64,000 nt of DNA from Epiperipatus broadwayi (GCA_028023455.1 JAQFVV010000027.1:9547845-9611844), one strand, 5' to 3'; counted from the first letter of the stretch, positions 23,701-38,700 are shown. Translations and numbers: made by a program. Notes: generated from the letters alone by a model not told the origin.

Positions 23701-26700
23701 TATAATTTATAAAAAAAAAATATATATATAAAAGTAATTACATACCCTTTAACGTTATCCAAAAACGTAATTTGAGAAGAGGGCCCAGAATCACGGACAA
23801 CTTCAACGGAAAATCACAATAAATTATTCAGTAATTGATCCAACAATTGTGGAATAACTTTTTTACGATAAATAAAATGATAAAAATAAAAATAAAAAAA
23901 TTTTTTTTGGTACACTTCGCTAAAAATATTCATAAAAAATCTAAAAATTGTCGTACAGAAAAAATTCTTAGATTTTCAGGTTCATATTAAAATGGCGCAA
24001 AAAATGACGTATTGCGCGTGTGTGTGACGTTTACCGTTTATGCGTAAACTCAGCTCAAAGTAGAAATTTCTAGAAAAGTCGTACTGGGGGTCAAAGGGTT
24101 AATAATGCAAATTTGAAAAGTTTTACAATCCTGTTAATTACTAATGGCTTTGAAGAAAAAAAAAAGAAGAGAGAGTGAAAAGATGGAGAAGGGGAAATCT
24201 AAATTTTAAAGCAGTCTCTATTGCGAAAAGTTAGTGCGAGTCTTTTTTTTATAGTGGTATAATCTTGTGAATGAATCCTAATTGCATCTTACTAAAAATT
24301 CACCCAATAAATTAGGAGACAAAGGACAAAATACTTTTTTGCTGTTCTATTGTTTATTATGTCTAAAATTACCACAGAAATGTGAATCTTATTTCAAAGG
24401 AAAATCAAGTAAATTGGAGAGGGTGGTGTGGAGAAAGAAAAACTATAAATTGGAAAGAAAAGAGAGAATGATTTTTAGTAAGCAATGGACGTTGAAGGAG
24501 AGAATACATAGAAACTCTATAGCAGTGAATCTACAATATTTTCTGGCTAGCGAAATCAGACTCTTCCCCAGGAAGGTGTGTCTTCTTTGCGGAGCCCGAT
24601 GTTGTTGCAGGAATTGATAAGCCCTGGAAGGAAAGGTGCCACCAGCTAGTCAAAGTTGCAACACTCTAAACTGGGACAATTCATACACCTGAAAGAAGCA
24701 CGCAGACACATGGTTTCAGATGCAGGAACTTCTCACTCGTGAATGAATTCGACAATCAGATATCTGCTAGTTAAGTGCGACTTGAGGGTTGATGCCAATT
24801 CAATCAGCAGTAACAGTGTTGCAACAAAAGTATGTAATTATAAATGAACTGTTTCTTTAACTGAACACTAGGACATTTTTTGGGGGGTGCAATTTAGAGA
24901 CTCATTTCATAGCCTATAGTAAAATATATTTGGGAAATAGGCATTTCTCTTAATAGTACTTGGCATTAGGTTGTCTTACATGTATACATTCATAATAGTT
25001 TAAAACCATAGTATCTTTTATAAATTTTGTCTTGTATACAATTTGTTTTGCTCTGTATGTGTGTATGTGTTCATGTAGCTGATATAGGTGATCTTGAAAA
25101 GTTAGCATGAATAAGATGGATAAATAAGTTGATAATAGAACCATAGAGAGACTTATTGTCGATTTAGAATCGTTAGTTCTTTTACATAATCCAAATGGTG
25201 AGGGTTTGAACTGACTCGGTGAGATTGTGATCTTTTGTATAATACTTCTAGACTAAGATACTTTTATTTGGGTGGAGATCTCAGGAAACACCTCATATCT
25301 CTGCTGATCCATAGAAGATGATGCCAGCATATTCACTCAGATGATACTAAATGTTCAAAGGTTATATTGAGAAATAGCATACGTAAAGAGAATCGGGGAC
25401 AGAGTTGAGGAGAAAGAAAAGCAAAAGATCGTCTTGCTTGGGTACATTGCTACAGGCTTATTAGGAAACTTAATAAAAGTTTGATTTGATAAAAGATGCG
25501 CCTTATGCTAGTGAGTATTCGGATACAGTAATTAGATGCTTGAGGATTTGGGTGAGTGTGCTACATAAATAAATAAAAAAAAAAGTAGGATTTGGGTCAG
25601 ATTGCAAAACGAGGATTCATTCAAATTAGTTCTAGACTACCTGCTTAGTGGTGCGCTGTAGCTGTCATCCATGCCGCAATTTAGTAAGCTTTGCCGTACT
25701 GATCATTATATATCATGACCATATATATTATAATGTCTTTAAATTTTTTCAATTACTATAGTTATCTCTATCCTGTGGCCAAAGATTAGGTATAAATCAA
25801 TAAAATAATACTTTTTTCCCATCATCTTTATGCCACCTATTGTAAGCTTTAATAAGTAATAATAGATGCAAGATGATAGTACTTAATATATCCATATCCT
25901 GTGCTTTCCTATCCAATATCCTCAATCTAGGTCAAAGCTTGTGGCAACATAATGAATTCAAGATCACAAGATTCTGAATCAAAATCAACATGGATGAATA
26001 TTACTTGCCTCTCTATCCTCCCCTCTCCACAAACTAGTAGTCATTCAAATTTATTTGTTGCAATATATTCAATAGCCTTAATAATAAGCTAGTTCTGTAT
26101 GTATATATATAATGTTTTAAGGGATGTGTTGTGGGCAATAGGAAATTATTGTTGACCTGGAAATAATCCTGTATGTTTTTATTGATGTAGTCTACCCTTC
26201 AGAAATTTGCTATTATTTAACATCTAATGTCATTTTTCACAATAAACTTACTAGAGGTCACTTCATTCCTCTAACTCATGTATATCTATACATATATTTC
26301 TATGTTTGTATGTACATATGCAGTTCACTATTTATGTGTTTTGTGAATCATATATAACAGAGTTTATATTTCTGGAATTTTACTATTTTTCAGACTTGAT
26401 TAATGCAGAAGTTCTTTCTAAATGTAAAAAGGGAGTTAAAGTTGTTAATTGTGCTAGAGGCGGTATTGTTAGCGAAGAAGATTTGTTATTGGCATTACAA
26501 TCGGGGCAGAGTTCTGGTGCAGGGTTTGATGTTTTCGTAGAGGTAAAAAAAAAAAATATTGTTTCAATATTCTTTTTATCATTAATAAAGCTTGCAATTA
26601 ATTCTCTTTTTTGTTTATATCTATTTAAGGAACCTCCTAAAGATTTTTCACTAATTAATCATCCTAATACAGTTTGCACTCCTCATCTGGGAGCCAATAC

Positions 26701-29700
26701 TGTTGAAGCTCAGGCTCGGGTCGCTAAAGAAATAGCGGAACAATTTGTGGATATGGTGAAGGGCCGATCCTTATTTGGTACTGTGAGTAAATATTAAAAT
26801 TATTTTAGCTTGTAATTTCTAGATTTTTATATATAACGATCTTAGAAATATTTTTTTTCCCTGTTCATTTTTTTTTTGTCGTTAATACTTATAGATTTTT
26901 GAGTTAAATTACTTAGAAGCATCTTAATGATGTAGTAAATGTATTAAATTTACGGAGTAGTTCTAAAAATTAAGATGTCTTAATCTCTTAATCAGGCAGG
27001 TTTTTTTTTTTAATTTTTTTTTTTGGCCCGAAGACAGGATTTTCTTCAACCTCTATATACTATAGTTATATAATTGAAATTTTAATATTTTGAAATATTC
27101 ATATTTATGATAAATAATTGATACATATGGAATAAAAAATATATCTAAATTATTACAATATTTCAAAACACGGGGGGAAAAATAGACAGTAACATGTTTA
27201 CAAAAATTGTCAATCAAAATTGTAAAATCTAAATATTGTTTTATTATGTAAAGTATTTGTAAAATCAAATAAATGAATAATAAAAGTATGTATTATATGG
27301 TACTATAACAATGTTGAAAGTAAAAATGTAAAAAAAACTGGAAGACAGGTAGGTTGGCATGTCTTTTTTTGAAGCAGCAAAGAAAATGGAAGATTTTTTT
27401 CTAACTTTTACACATGCTAATTAAAAAAACACGAAAATTAAAATTGTTTTCTGATTGTACTGTCATTTACAGAAAATTACTGAGACAGTAAAGTACTATA
27501 AACAGATTAACAAATAAATTGCTAAAAATTTGAGATTCAGGCTAAACTTTAAGGGAAAAAAACATCAATTTTTTCCACAGGCACAAACCAAGGAATAGCA
27601 ATGTTCAACTATGCCATTACAAGGAAAGATCAATAGTTTTAAGATGGGGGAAAACAATACATCACTGATGATGATGATGATGAAAACTGCAAAGAAAATG
27701 CAGTCATTAGCTCATAGTAGCATTTTAGACCCCATCCCCGACACACACACACCCAATTGAAAGTGACATGGATCTGAAAATATTACTAATTCCAGTAATG
27801 ACACTTTCTTATATGATGGCAGTGATATTTTGAATAGATGGCTGGAGTATATTGATCAACAACAGGAATTGAGATTAATGATTTTTAGTGATATATCTAT
27901 CTTCTCGACTTGTATAAATTTATGCAAAGATATCCAGCATAATAGACTTAAAGCAGCTCTGCAATTTTTCAGACAATGCGTCAGATGATTTTAAGAATGC
28001 TTCTATTGTTTCTGTTTTTAGAAATTAATTGAATAGAAAAGACTATGCAATTATTATGGATCCATTATAGCAAAGCTACTTTTAAGAATCTTTTTTCGAA
28101 TAGCTTATTTCTAGTCATAAATGAATAGTTACTATAGATTTAGTGTGGTTTTGGAGAATTGAGAAGCACAATAGATATGATTTTTGTTGTCAAAAGTGTA
28201 TGGAACAAAAAAATATTTAAATATTACTTTTATTGATTTGGTCAAAGCATTTGACACAGTTAATCAAAAAGATGCATGGTATTATTTAACAAGAGTAAGC
28301 AAATTACAATTTCATCAAAAGTATAATCAAGTCTGAAAACATTATTGTGATAATTCACAAACCAGATGACCTGCGAATTTTAAATGAATTTTCAAATAAC
28401 ACCTATCAATCCAATCTATTTGTCAAATAAAAAAAAGGTCTGGCAAACAGATTGGCATTGATATAAGAAAGGGGCATCAGATTTGATTGTTCTGTGAAAA
28501 CGTTTTCAACATTTCTATATGATGAAATGAGTGGCAGCGTTATTCATATAGCCGGAGAATCTAGCATTTGAAATTGGCATTAAACAGGGATGTATATCAA
28601 TTCCTATTTTGTTTTTCATTTTTATGACTGGTTTTTTGGAACAGTTTCTAGTTGACTTTATGAAGCATTAAGTAGATATCAAGATACAATAGTAGTTTGA
28701 TTACGAAGTTTTAATTTTAACGGATTAAAAACAAAAAAATACATCTTGGCTTCTAACTTTCCGTTTTGCCGATGGTTATGTTATTTGTATTAATTTTAAA
28801 GATAATCTATAGAATGTCGAATGCAATCTATAAAGACTTTGATTTAATAATTGAAAACTCAAGTTCTTCCAAATTCTGGCTTAAGTAATCGGCAACTTAA
28901 GAATATGAACCAGTGTAAATATCTGGATACAGATTTAAATTTTGGTTTGTAATAACAATTACAATGTACTGCTGCTGCATTTAAAAAGTTATGAGAGATA
29001 GCGAGGATTTTCACATAGTGATATAATTAATATGGCTAAATTAGTTGTACGGAAGTGAGACATGGCCTCTCTATTAATGTAACATGAGGGTGTTGTAAAA
29101 AATTTATGAGTGCTCCATAAGATTCTAAAAATCCAATGATTAGATCATAAGATCAATTGGTAGGTTCTTCATTTTGTTGAATCTGATGTAAAGTTTACTG
29201 TTATAATGTCTCATCTTCATTGGATTTGGCAATTGATATGAATAGATGATTGCAAATTTGTTCAAAAATTTTCATGATTAACTAGAACATCATCTTGTTG
29301 GAAGAGGCAGACCTAATTTTCATTCTAGAGATTATTTCAAAGGCATTATAAAGTACAATATTGATTGCTTTATTGAAAAGATTTGGCTGAGGGTGAATTA
29401 CAATGAAGCAAGATATTAAGAGTCTTACAGATTAATGGATTAGCATGTTTATATGTGGATGTATTTATTTATACTTCATGGATTTTTTTACAATCATCAC
29501 AAAACTTATAATTTAATATTTATTGATTGCCTCTCTCTCTATCCTTTTTTTGTCCAGAGTTAGAAGAGTCTAATTTATTCCCGAATGACCGCTAATAATA
29601 TGATCTCAACCTGCTCTTAATTTCAGAATTTATGACAATTGTACTCTAACGCCATCTATTATAAGCTTGAGTTATTGTAACCAGATAGTAATGCAATTAA

Positions 29701-32700
29701 ATCTCCCAGTATGATTTTGGTATTTGCCTCTACCATTGAGGATTTAAATTTAAAGCTGGAAACAATGCAGTCAAATGGTATTGTTAGAGTATCAATGTAA
29801 AAAATAATTTTGTATATTCTGTATCCAAAGACATTTTAACAATAATGATAGTAGGGCATTTAGGTATGATTTATTTTAACATCTTATATTTGGATTTTGT
29901 TCATTATAAACTTTAATACTGAATTGTGATATATAGAATTAGAACTGTTAAATAACAAATTTATTGCATCACTTAGATACACTTATTTTTTGTTGTTATT
30001 GTTGTTTTGTTTTCTTTTTCGTAGATCAATGCTGAAGCTCTTTCACATGTTCTGAATTTGCAATCTCTTCCTTGGGTCACTTGCGGACAAGTTTTAGGAA
30101 AAGTCATTTCTGCCATTTCCGATCACTGTTGTCAATCATCAACGCTTCATATACAGACATTTGGTAATTTCTTATGTAAATTCTTAGATATGTATATAAA
30201 TAGTGAGCTATGCTCAGAGTTGTTTGCTTTTTAATAAAAAAATGTCATAGATAGTACTGATTTCTGTCCTTATATAATCATTGATATTGATTTAGTCTGA
30301 GATTGAGAAGTCACTATTCTCTAATTGCAAAGATATAAAGGAGAAGCCATAGCTCATTGCATCATATAAACAAATGGGAGACCAAAGTTTACTATATATC
30401 AAATCTTTATTTACTCTGTATTTCATTCTTTTAATTCTGTGTTGTTGTTTTTACAATATATTAATATATTTTGATGGATTAAATATTGAATCTATAATAT
30501 ATATTAATCAATCAATAGTACTCTGTCTCATGGACAGATCCCAGAGAGTAGTTGCATCACCAGTTAATCCATTTTCCCATTCCGTTCACTTTATTGCCCA
30601 GTTCTTTAATTCCATATAACTCTTCCCATCTCTTATATCATCCAATAATGTCAATCTTTTCCGTTCTTCTTGTTTCCACTCACCATTCCTTCTAAAACAT
30701 CTGTCATTAAACTATACTTTCTTCTTAATATATGTCCAATTCAGTTTCTCTTTCTATTTCTAATTTCCTCAATCAATTTTCTTTTTTCATTTAATTTCAT
30801 TTGTTATTTTATTCATCCAACTGATTTTTCTCCATTCCTACATCTTAAAGACTTCTTAAATGATTCTAATTATATCATTGTCCACATTTCACAACCATAC
30901 TATGTATATATATATATTGTAACAGGATGGGGTGGTAGGGTGAAGGATCAACTAGATGCCCATAATATAATATTAAAAGTAAGATTTTGTATGATATTAA
31001 AGTGAGAAGATATTAAATAAGGTTAATATCCAAAAATATATATAAGCAATTTTGTATATTAAAGAGAACATGAGATCATGAAATCTCTGAGATCAGTCAG
31101 TTATCAGTTAGAGCAACTAAAAGCATAATTATAAATCGATGAACCAGCATTATCAATATATAAGAAAGTACTAGTAATATACAAAGGAAATAACCATTCA
31201 TCATCATGAATAATCAAAATATATCACAATAAAATTAACAGTCAATCTGGTGACTGGATTTGAACAGTACAAAATATAAATCAGCAATCAATCTGGTATC
31301 TGGATTGGAAATGGGTCTTTTGTAGACCAGGCTATCTATTTAGACCATGCCAGTTTGTGGCAGATTATTGAAACCATTTAACTTGAATGCACCACTTAAG
31401 TGCTCTTCCATATCAATTCAACCAAAAAAAATAATAATACTGGGATATTAAAACATGCTGATCATCATCAATGCTCTGGCCACTTAGTACCGTTGATGTA
31501 CTGTCCAACTTAAATTTAAATTGTAATAGACTAAACCAAATAAAATGTAGTGCAGGGGCTTTAAAGAATATAATCTTATGCGCCAACCAGGATGATGATG
31601 ATTGATCATTGCTGAATGCCCCTTAAGCACTAAATAGATCACCATTTGTATATCAGCCATTATACACAAATCTAGCTCAGAAGAACACAAGCTCTAAAAC
31701 TTATGGTAAACAAGAGATGATGCAATGCAATTTTTAACAATTTTATTAAGGTCTCTAGAATATGGTTCTACAATTAGAAATCTTCTGATTTTGATTAACA
31801 TTTAATAACTGAAATATAGGCTTGTCACAAAAAAACTATCACATTGTGATTTACATGAATAATATATAAAATTCAAGTATTAAATTAATTTACATATATG
31901 TTCCAATAGGTTTATTTAAAACCAGATAGCACACAGACATGTGGCTTAATATAAAATGAACATTTTTGAATTGACATATAATATTTAAAAAAAAAGATTA
32001 AAATTTACATATAAGTGTCTATTTGACACTCATTGATACATATACAGAGTGCAGTACAATTTAGAAATGGACATATTTGAATTGAGATTTAATGATAATA
32101 AAAAAATAATTAAATTTTACTTGTCTATTTGACATTCATTGATATATGCACAGACATGTGCAGTAAAATTCCTAGATATATTTGAATCGTTATACAATAA
32201 AATGATTAAAATTTTGTGTGTGTGTGCATGTATATAAGCACACTGACGTTTACCTATTTTTATAGTTAATTCCTTGGTTAAAATACATTAAATTCACACA
32301 TACATGTATGTATTAATAAAATCATATTCTATTTTTAATGATTACAGTTTTTTTTCCTTTTAAAAAAGAAATAAAGTCTTTTTTTTTTGGTCGCTGATAG
32401 AAGTTATATCATATAGCAGGTATATTTTATTATTTACTATTGTCATAAATCTATAAGTGAAGTTCAGTTTTATATATATTTAACATACATGTGTGTGCGT
32501 ATGGAATTGCAAGCACACACTAACATCTATATCATATATTTTAATTTGTTTCAATAATAAAGATTATTAAAAGTTATTTTCACAATTATTTTTTGTTGAA
32601 AATCTATAAATTGCATTCATTTTATAGTAAGTTCCACTCTATTGATTAGTTTCTTAAAAGATATAAATACTATCAACTTTTTTTTTCTTTTAAAAATATA

Positions 32701-35700
32701 AAATCAATTTTTGTTTGACAGATACTTGTTGATTAATTATCAATATTTTAAATTTAAATTAATAAAATTGTCTATTCTTTACTTTTTTTGATTTTTTTTA
32801 AATCGAGGCAAAATTATGTGCGTTAGTTTCACTTTTAAAATGCCTCTTCTTTTTTTTTTTAATAAATGAAAAATAAAATCATTTTATATATCTCTAATGT
32901 CTAGATTAATGCATGTGTTACATAGGATGTGGTTTAACTATTCCTATAATAATTTTAAGACATTAGAATGTCTGGATCCCTAGTTACGACATGGAATGTG
33001 ACAATTTCTTGCCTTTGTTAGTCTTCTTCAATGCTCCCTCTGCCCTCATGAAATCTTGCATTTTACTTGAAAACTTTCTTGTGATTAGTGATTTCATTGC
33101 CATATGCAGTTTGAATCATTTTGTTAACAATTTTACCCACCTTAAAATTTAATGTTAGCGTGTTGTTTCAACTAAATTAAGGTACTAAACACATTTTATG
33201 CCATAACTTATGATGCAGATGCCCTAGCCCTGTAAACTTTTTGTGGTGAATAGCTAAATTATGTTACTATGTAACACATGCATTGGTTTAGAGATGGCAT
33301 TGCAGTCAATTTGAAAAGAGAATCTGTCGTCTTTTTTTCATTGAGACATACTGTACATTCTATCTGTTGTTATAAGCTGTAGGAATAATTATAGGATAGT
33401 TGCTGATTAATTGCTATGTGATAGGGTTTTGCCTAATTAAATCATTTTTTAAAAAATTCATGTGGTTTTATTCATGCATTCATGATTATTTTGAATAGAA
33501 ACGATATCCCATTATAGGCCAAAGGACTTATCTAACCACTCCTTTCAAAGGAAGAGTGAAGAAGAAAGTATAATTCACTATGCTTAACAATAGCCATATT
33601 GTGAGGTTTATGCAGTTTTTTTTTTGTCTTTAATTTTATCCTCTAGCTAAGAATAATTAGATATCCATTTACCAGTCAGTATTAGATGATTCACTGAATT
33701 GGCTAGGCTTCCTGAAATAAAAATCTCAAACTTGCTTGTAACTTGGAAAAATGTTTGGGTCTCATCTGGCCCAGATTGTGAATATTAACATTGTTTTTCA
33801 TTTAACATTTGTGGTTCTGGTTAAGACTGGAATTTCAGTGAAAAGAAGATGAAATATATCTCCCAAAAATGAGAAATATTGTGATTCTGCATTACGATTC
33901 AAATCTTATCTGACCTATAATTGTAAACCAGATCAAATTGAAATTATTATGAGTTATTGGTGGTGGTCAAGATTAGGATAGATGTCGCATAAGTAGAATG
34001 TTATGAAATGAATTACTGCTGACTAATGTAAATCATTTGACTACTGTAATTTCACATGTTCATTTATTAGTTATTTTGTTGTCCTTTATTTTTGTATATA
34101 GAAGGACCACGGTGTAGCATTGGATGCATACCCAGATGAAGATTCATCAAGCAAGAATTTCAGTAATGGATTCTTAGTAAATGGATATCTAGATATTATT
34201 GCTTCCAGTTAATTTGTAAAGTTCAGATGAATGTGGATTTGGGGACAATAAAGTAAAACTCCTTTGTAACATCATACAGCATTTGTTATTGTTGTGAAAA
34301 TTTGGATCCCTACAGGGTCTTTATGAATTTGCCATCACTGAAATATTTTGTACATATTAATTTTCTTTTTTGTATTTTAATAAAAAGTTGTAAATAAATT
34401 TTTATTAAAGTATTCAAAAAAATTCTGATTTAGACTTTAATTATCTTTTTTTTAATACTGATATTTTTATTTTAGGAAATACTCTAGCAAATGCTAAAAG
34501 TTATCTGAAAATGGCAACTATGTGTGGGTATTTGAATTATCCTACCCATAATAAATCCAATTTAGTAAACTCTCTTGAACTCGCTAAGGAAATGAAAATT
34601 AAAGTAAGTAAAATTTTGATTTAAAATATATGTGAATATTGTTGCCCCCCTCCCTCCCAATCCAGTTTACATGTTATATAATTTTCCTTTTATTATTTAC
34701 AGGTATCTTGTAATCATAATCCAGTTGGCACAAAAGCATTACCTACAGGTATAACTGTAGCTGCTGAAGCCAATGGTGTAAAACATCAAATTTCCGGAAG
34801 TGTACTTGGAAATTCAGTTGTACTCCATGAAATTGATGGGAATTGGTTCCCATCGGGTGTCTTATTGAAGGGAAATTTAATTATTTACAGAAGTACACCT
34901 AAATCCATTTCACAAATTACGAGTAAGATGGCACAATTACTTAATTTATTTTACAATAATTGCTTAAATAAGATATTTATTTTATATAGAGCGATGTTTT
35001 TTTTAAAACTTTAATAATAATCAGCCATTAAGCTAATGCACATGAGCTTTGTGGATTTTAACTATAAATGAATACTCTCACTTTCCAAACACAAGATAAA
35101 GTCTTTGTGAAAAGATAGAATGAATCCATCTATCCTTTCAACCCAAACTTTTAAGTATGGGCAAATCTTAAGCACTTGGAAATGAGAGCGTGAAGATATT
35201 AAACAATCACTTTAAATTACATTTACTATGCCTGAATGAATGATGCTTGTGAAATTTACTAAAATTTACGATACGTCGTTCTTAGTTGAAATTAAACATA
35301 TGTAAATAAGATATTTATTTTATATAGCGCCATGTTTTTTTTTTTTTGAAACTGTAATAATAATCAACCATTAAGTTAATGCACATGCACTTTGTGGATT
35401 TTAACTATAAATGAATACTTTCACTTTCCAAACACAAGATAAAGTCTGTGAAAAGATAGAATGAATCCACCTATCCTTTCAATCCAAACGTTTAAGTATG
35501 AACAAATCTTAAGCACTTGGAAATGAGAGCGTGAAGATATTAAACAATTATTTTAAATTACATTTACTATGCCTGAATGAATGATGCTTGCGAAATTTAC
35601 TAGAATTTACGATACGCCATTCTTAGTTGAAATTAAACATATGTAAATAAGAATGACATATCGTAAATTCTAGTAAATTTCGCAAGCGTCATTTATTCAG

Positions 35701-38700
35701 GCATAGTAAATGTAATTTAAAGTGATTGTTTTATATCTTCACGCTCTCATTTCCAAGTGCTTAAGATTTGCCTATACTTAAACATTTGGGTTGAAAGGAT
35801 AGATGGATTCATTCTATCTTTTCACAAAGACTTTATCTTGTGTTTGGAAAGTGAGAGTATTCATTTATAGTTAAAATCCACAAAGCACATTAGCTTAATG
35901 GCTGATTATTATTATAGTTTAATAATTGCTTAAGTTTTTTTTTTTACTCTAGTCTGGAACATATGAACTTTTTTTTTTTTATGTCAGGAAAATCTTTGCT
36001 TTTTTAAAAGTATAGTATCAGATTTTAAAACTTGAGTTTATACATTTAGTTAGGAATTTTTTTTATTCTGTAATGTAGTTAAATATTTGGGCACCATTAG
36101 GCTTTCTTGCATAATACGTTCAAATAGCATGCAAAACTGTTCAGTCTTTAATATATACATATTATTGGAGAAGATAATAGTCAAATAGACACATTGGACA
36201 ATTTAGTAAACTTCCACAATCAATTTCACAGGCATATTACAATAGTCAGCATATCTGATTGCTGCTCATACTCTGGAATTTCGAATCTAGGCTGGATGAA
36301 GTTTGGAAGCTTTTTCAGGTCACAAGCTGGAAAGGTTTTTATTCCGATATTTGATCTCTAATCAAAATAACTAACTATTTTGTACTGGTCGGAAAAAGGC
36401 AATTTTAACTATTATTAACTAAAGAATAATGGTATTTGTTTGAAGGTTTGTAATGATGGTATATTATAATATGTGATATGTTGGACTATTCCCATCATTT
36501 TTGAGTGAATGTTGAATGTATAGAAAATTTTAAACTTTATTTAAACTTTCCAAATACAAACAACTTGTTAGTACTAACACACAAATAGAGAATACAGGTT
36601 AGTAGTGTAAACAACTTGTTAGTAATAACACAAATAGACACTACAGGTTAGTAGTGTAATTACTAACCTGTATTGTCTATTTGTGTGTTATTACTAACAA
36701 GTTGTTTGTATTTGGAAAGTTTAAATAAAGTTTAAAATTTTCTATACATTCAACATTCACTCATAAATGATGGAAATAGTCCAACATATCACATCTTAAA
36801 GAATAATCGTATTGGTTTAATTTAATTTGGTCAGGTTAGTGTACTTACTGTGAAAACAAATACAGTCATCTCTCCATCCATCATTTTATATCCATTACTT
36901 GCTTTCTTTAGCCCTGTAATCAGTGCTTTAAATATGTTATTTTTTTTATGGACTATCATTTTTCATACTTCATTTCTATGCTTCTATTGTTGACAAATCA
37001 TGATCTTGATACAATATATTTTAATAAAAATAGTTAGATTTTTTTAAAATTTTCTAACACCATTTTTATTATTTTATTAAAAAAAAAAAAATCATACATC
37101 TCTCTGTTTTAACTTTTATAATTCAGAAATAAGTTTTCCTATTTTTAATTATAATGTCTTAAAAACAGTTAACTCACAAACTTGTTTCTCTTTGCTATTT
37201 GTTCTTTAAGAAGTCTTTTTTTTTTTGGTATGTTTGTATATGCATGAAACCTTTTGACTTTGTTCATCTCATAAATAAATCAATTTTCAAAGATCAATTG
37301 AAGTGTGAGATTTGTCTACTGCAAATAAATGCCAAATTAATATATATATATATGTATTTGTTTAAATATAAGAATTTTGATCCAATCTCTAACTTTAATG
37401 CTCTGCGTTGTTTGGGTTTATAGTGACGGATTCCAGTGCTCAACATTCGTGAATTGCGTTGAACTCTGCCATTTATGATGCTCAAACTTTTTGAATTCTT
37501 GAACAATAAACCATTCATTTGTTATTATTATTAACTTTTACATTAATCCCATTTTTTTTTTTAAATGAGAATGGGGAATGATTTAAATTATATCTGAGAT
37601 GTATTTGAAGGCAACAATTAAAATATATTTTACATATGCAGTATTTCAGGGAATAATTATTAAATTGTTTTTATCCACATTTTTGAATAGAATTTCATTC
37701 TATTGTTTATATATTTAGCTGCTTTCGTCACTAATGGAGCGAGGGGAATGGTCTATTGCAGTTGATAAGTGGGGGACTTTTGGATATGGCAAATGAATTT
37801 GAATATTTTAGGATTGATGTTCTTCCTAATCTAGTATCAATCTGGAGATCTTCGATACTATAATGTACAAATTACCAGATCAACATGCCTGTCTATTATT
37901 TTATGAAGAATACATAAGTCTGGACTTTAGACCTTCATGAGGAAAAGTTATAGTCTTACATTCTACCTGTTTTATCAGATTTATTAACTTTCAACAGTCA
38001 TCTTACCATTAGAATAACGTACATTAAAGTATTAGAATTTGTCAGGAATATTTTATAATTGCTTTCCAATAAACACCTTTCATTAAGCTTTATTTGAAAG
38101 TGATGAGTGTTTCGCTTTTTGAAAACTTAAATTAATAGTGTTTTTACATTGTAATCAATTACGATTATTTTTAAAATTTGAAAAGTGTAGTACCATTATA
38201 GAAAATTGTAATCTCATCTTAATTCTATTTCTATCCATTGTAATATAATTTAAACCAGGTACCATTAACATTATGTAGTTCGTATTTATTAAACACAGTA
38301 TGTTCCATGATGGAACACTGCACTAATTTTAAATTTGTTTTAAATTGAGTAAGGCTGCTACTGAAACATTGAAAATGATTCGAACTGTTTATGGTAGGAA
38401 GAGCATTGCAAACGATCCTCACTGTGAAACAGTTGTATTTCACATCATAACTCATGTCTAGATATGTTAGCACTTAAAATCTTTATAGTGACTAGATAAA
38501 TTATATCTCTGCATGTCATTAATTTGAGGAAACAATCGTCTAGAACATTTTGGATACAAGATACATGATATTTATAGATACACATTTTTTTTTTATGCTT
38601 TTCAACTGTAATTCCCAATCGTCTGCACAATTCTCTATTCATCCTTCTTTCTTGCCCTTCCCATTAAATATATTGTATATTTTTCCTCACTGAATTTAAT

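Larger units (their letters stand above)
22266..24102. mobile_element. Non-autonomous piggyBac-like element
   Basis: The element is bounded by TTAACCCTTTGA (22266-) and TCAAAGGGTTAA (-24102). The TTAA target duplications lie at 22266-22269 and 24099-24102, and the CCCTTTGA terminal inverted repeats are perfect. TTAA plus CCC...GGG ends are diagnostic of the piggyBac superfamily. No transposase frame occurs in its 1.84 kb. It carries instead a 157-bp tandem array and a 144-bp duplication. It lies in a PHGDH intron, in no preferred coding orientation. Confidence 0.75.
20841..26393 (+). other. PHGDH intron with hammerhead repeat, SINEs and piggyBac-like element
   Basis: A 5.6-kb intron. It holds a family-1 hammerhead copy (21145-21375), a SINE pair (21682-21910), another hammerhead copy (22002-22043) and the piggyBac-like element (22266-24102). 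From 24103 to 26393 no gene is recognised. The open frame at 24282-24617 and an 11-bp inverted repeat (GTTGCAACACT near 24654 and 24821) remain unexplained. Confidence 0.55.

Noticed and set aside
24282-24617. 111-codon open frame with a basic, Cys-containing C-terminus
   Set aside because: No known domain; it directly follows a transposon and lies in a PHGDH intron; probably chance.
24654-24831. 11-bp inverted repeat GTTGCAACACT/AGTGTTGCAAC as a possible MITE
   Set aside because: Short repeat, no clear target duplication and no second copy in the window.
30918-31440. TGTAACAGG... as the left end of another long-TIR or LTR element
   Set aside because: No inverted or direct partner end was found nearby, so the boundary cannot be supported.
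34968-35651. ATGATGCTTG(C/T)GAAA in the 340-bp unit as a possible hammerhead
   Set aside because: The core lacks a proper CUGANGA, stem II cannot form and no NUH with matching stem I follows.
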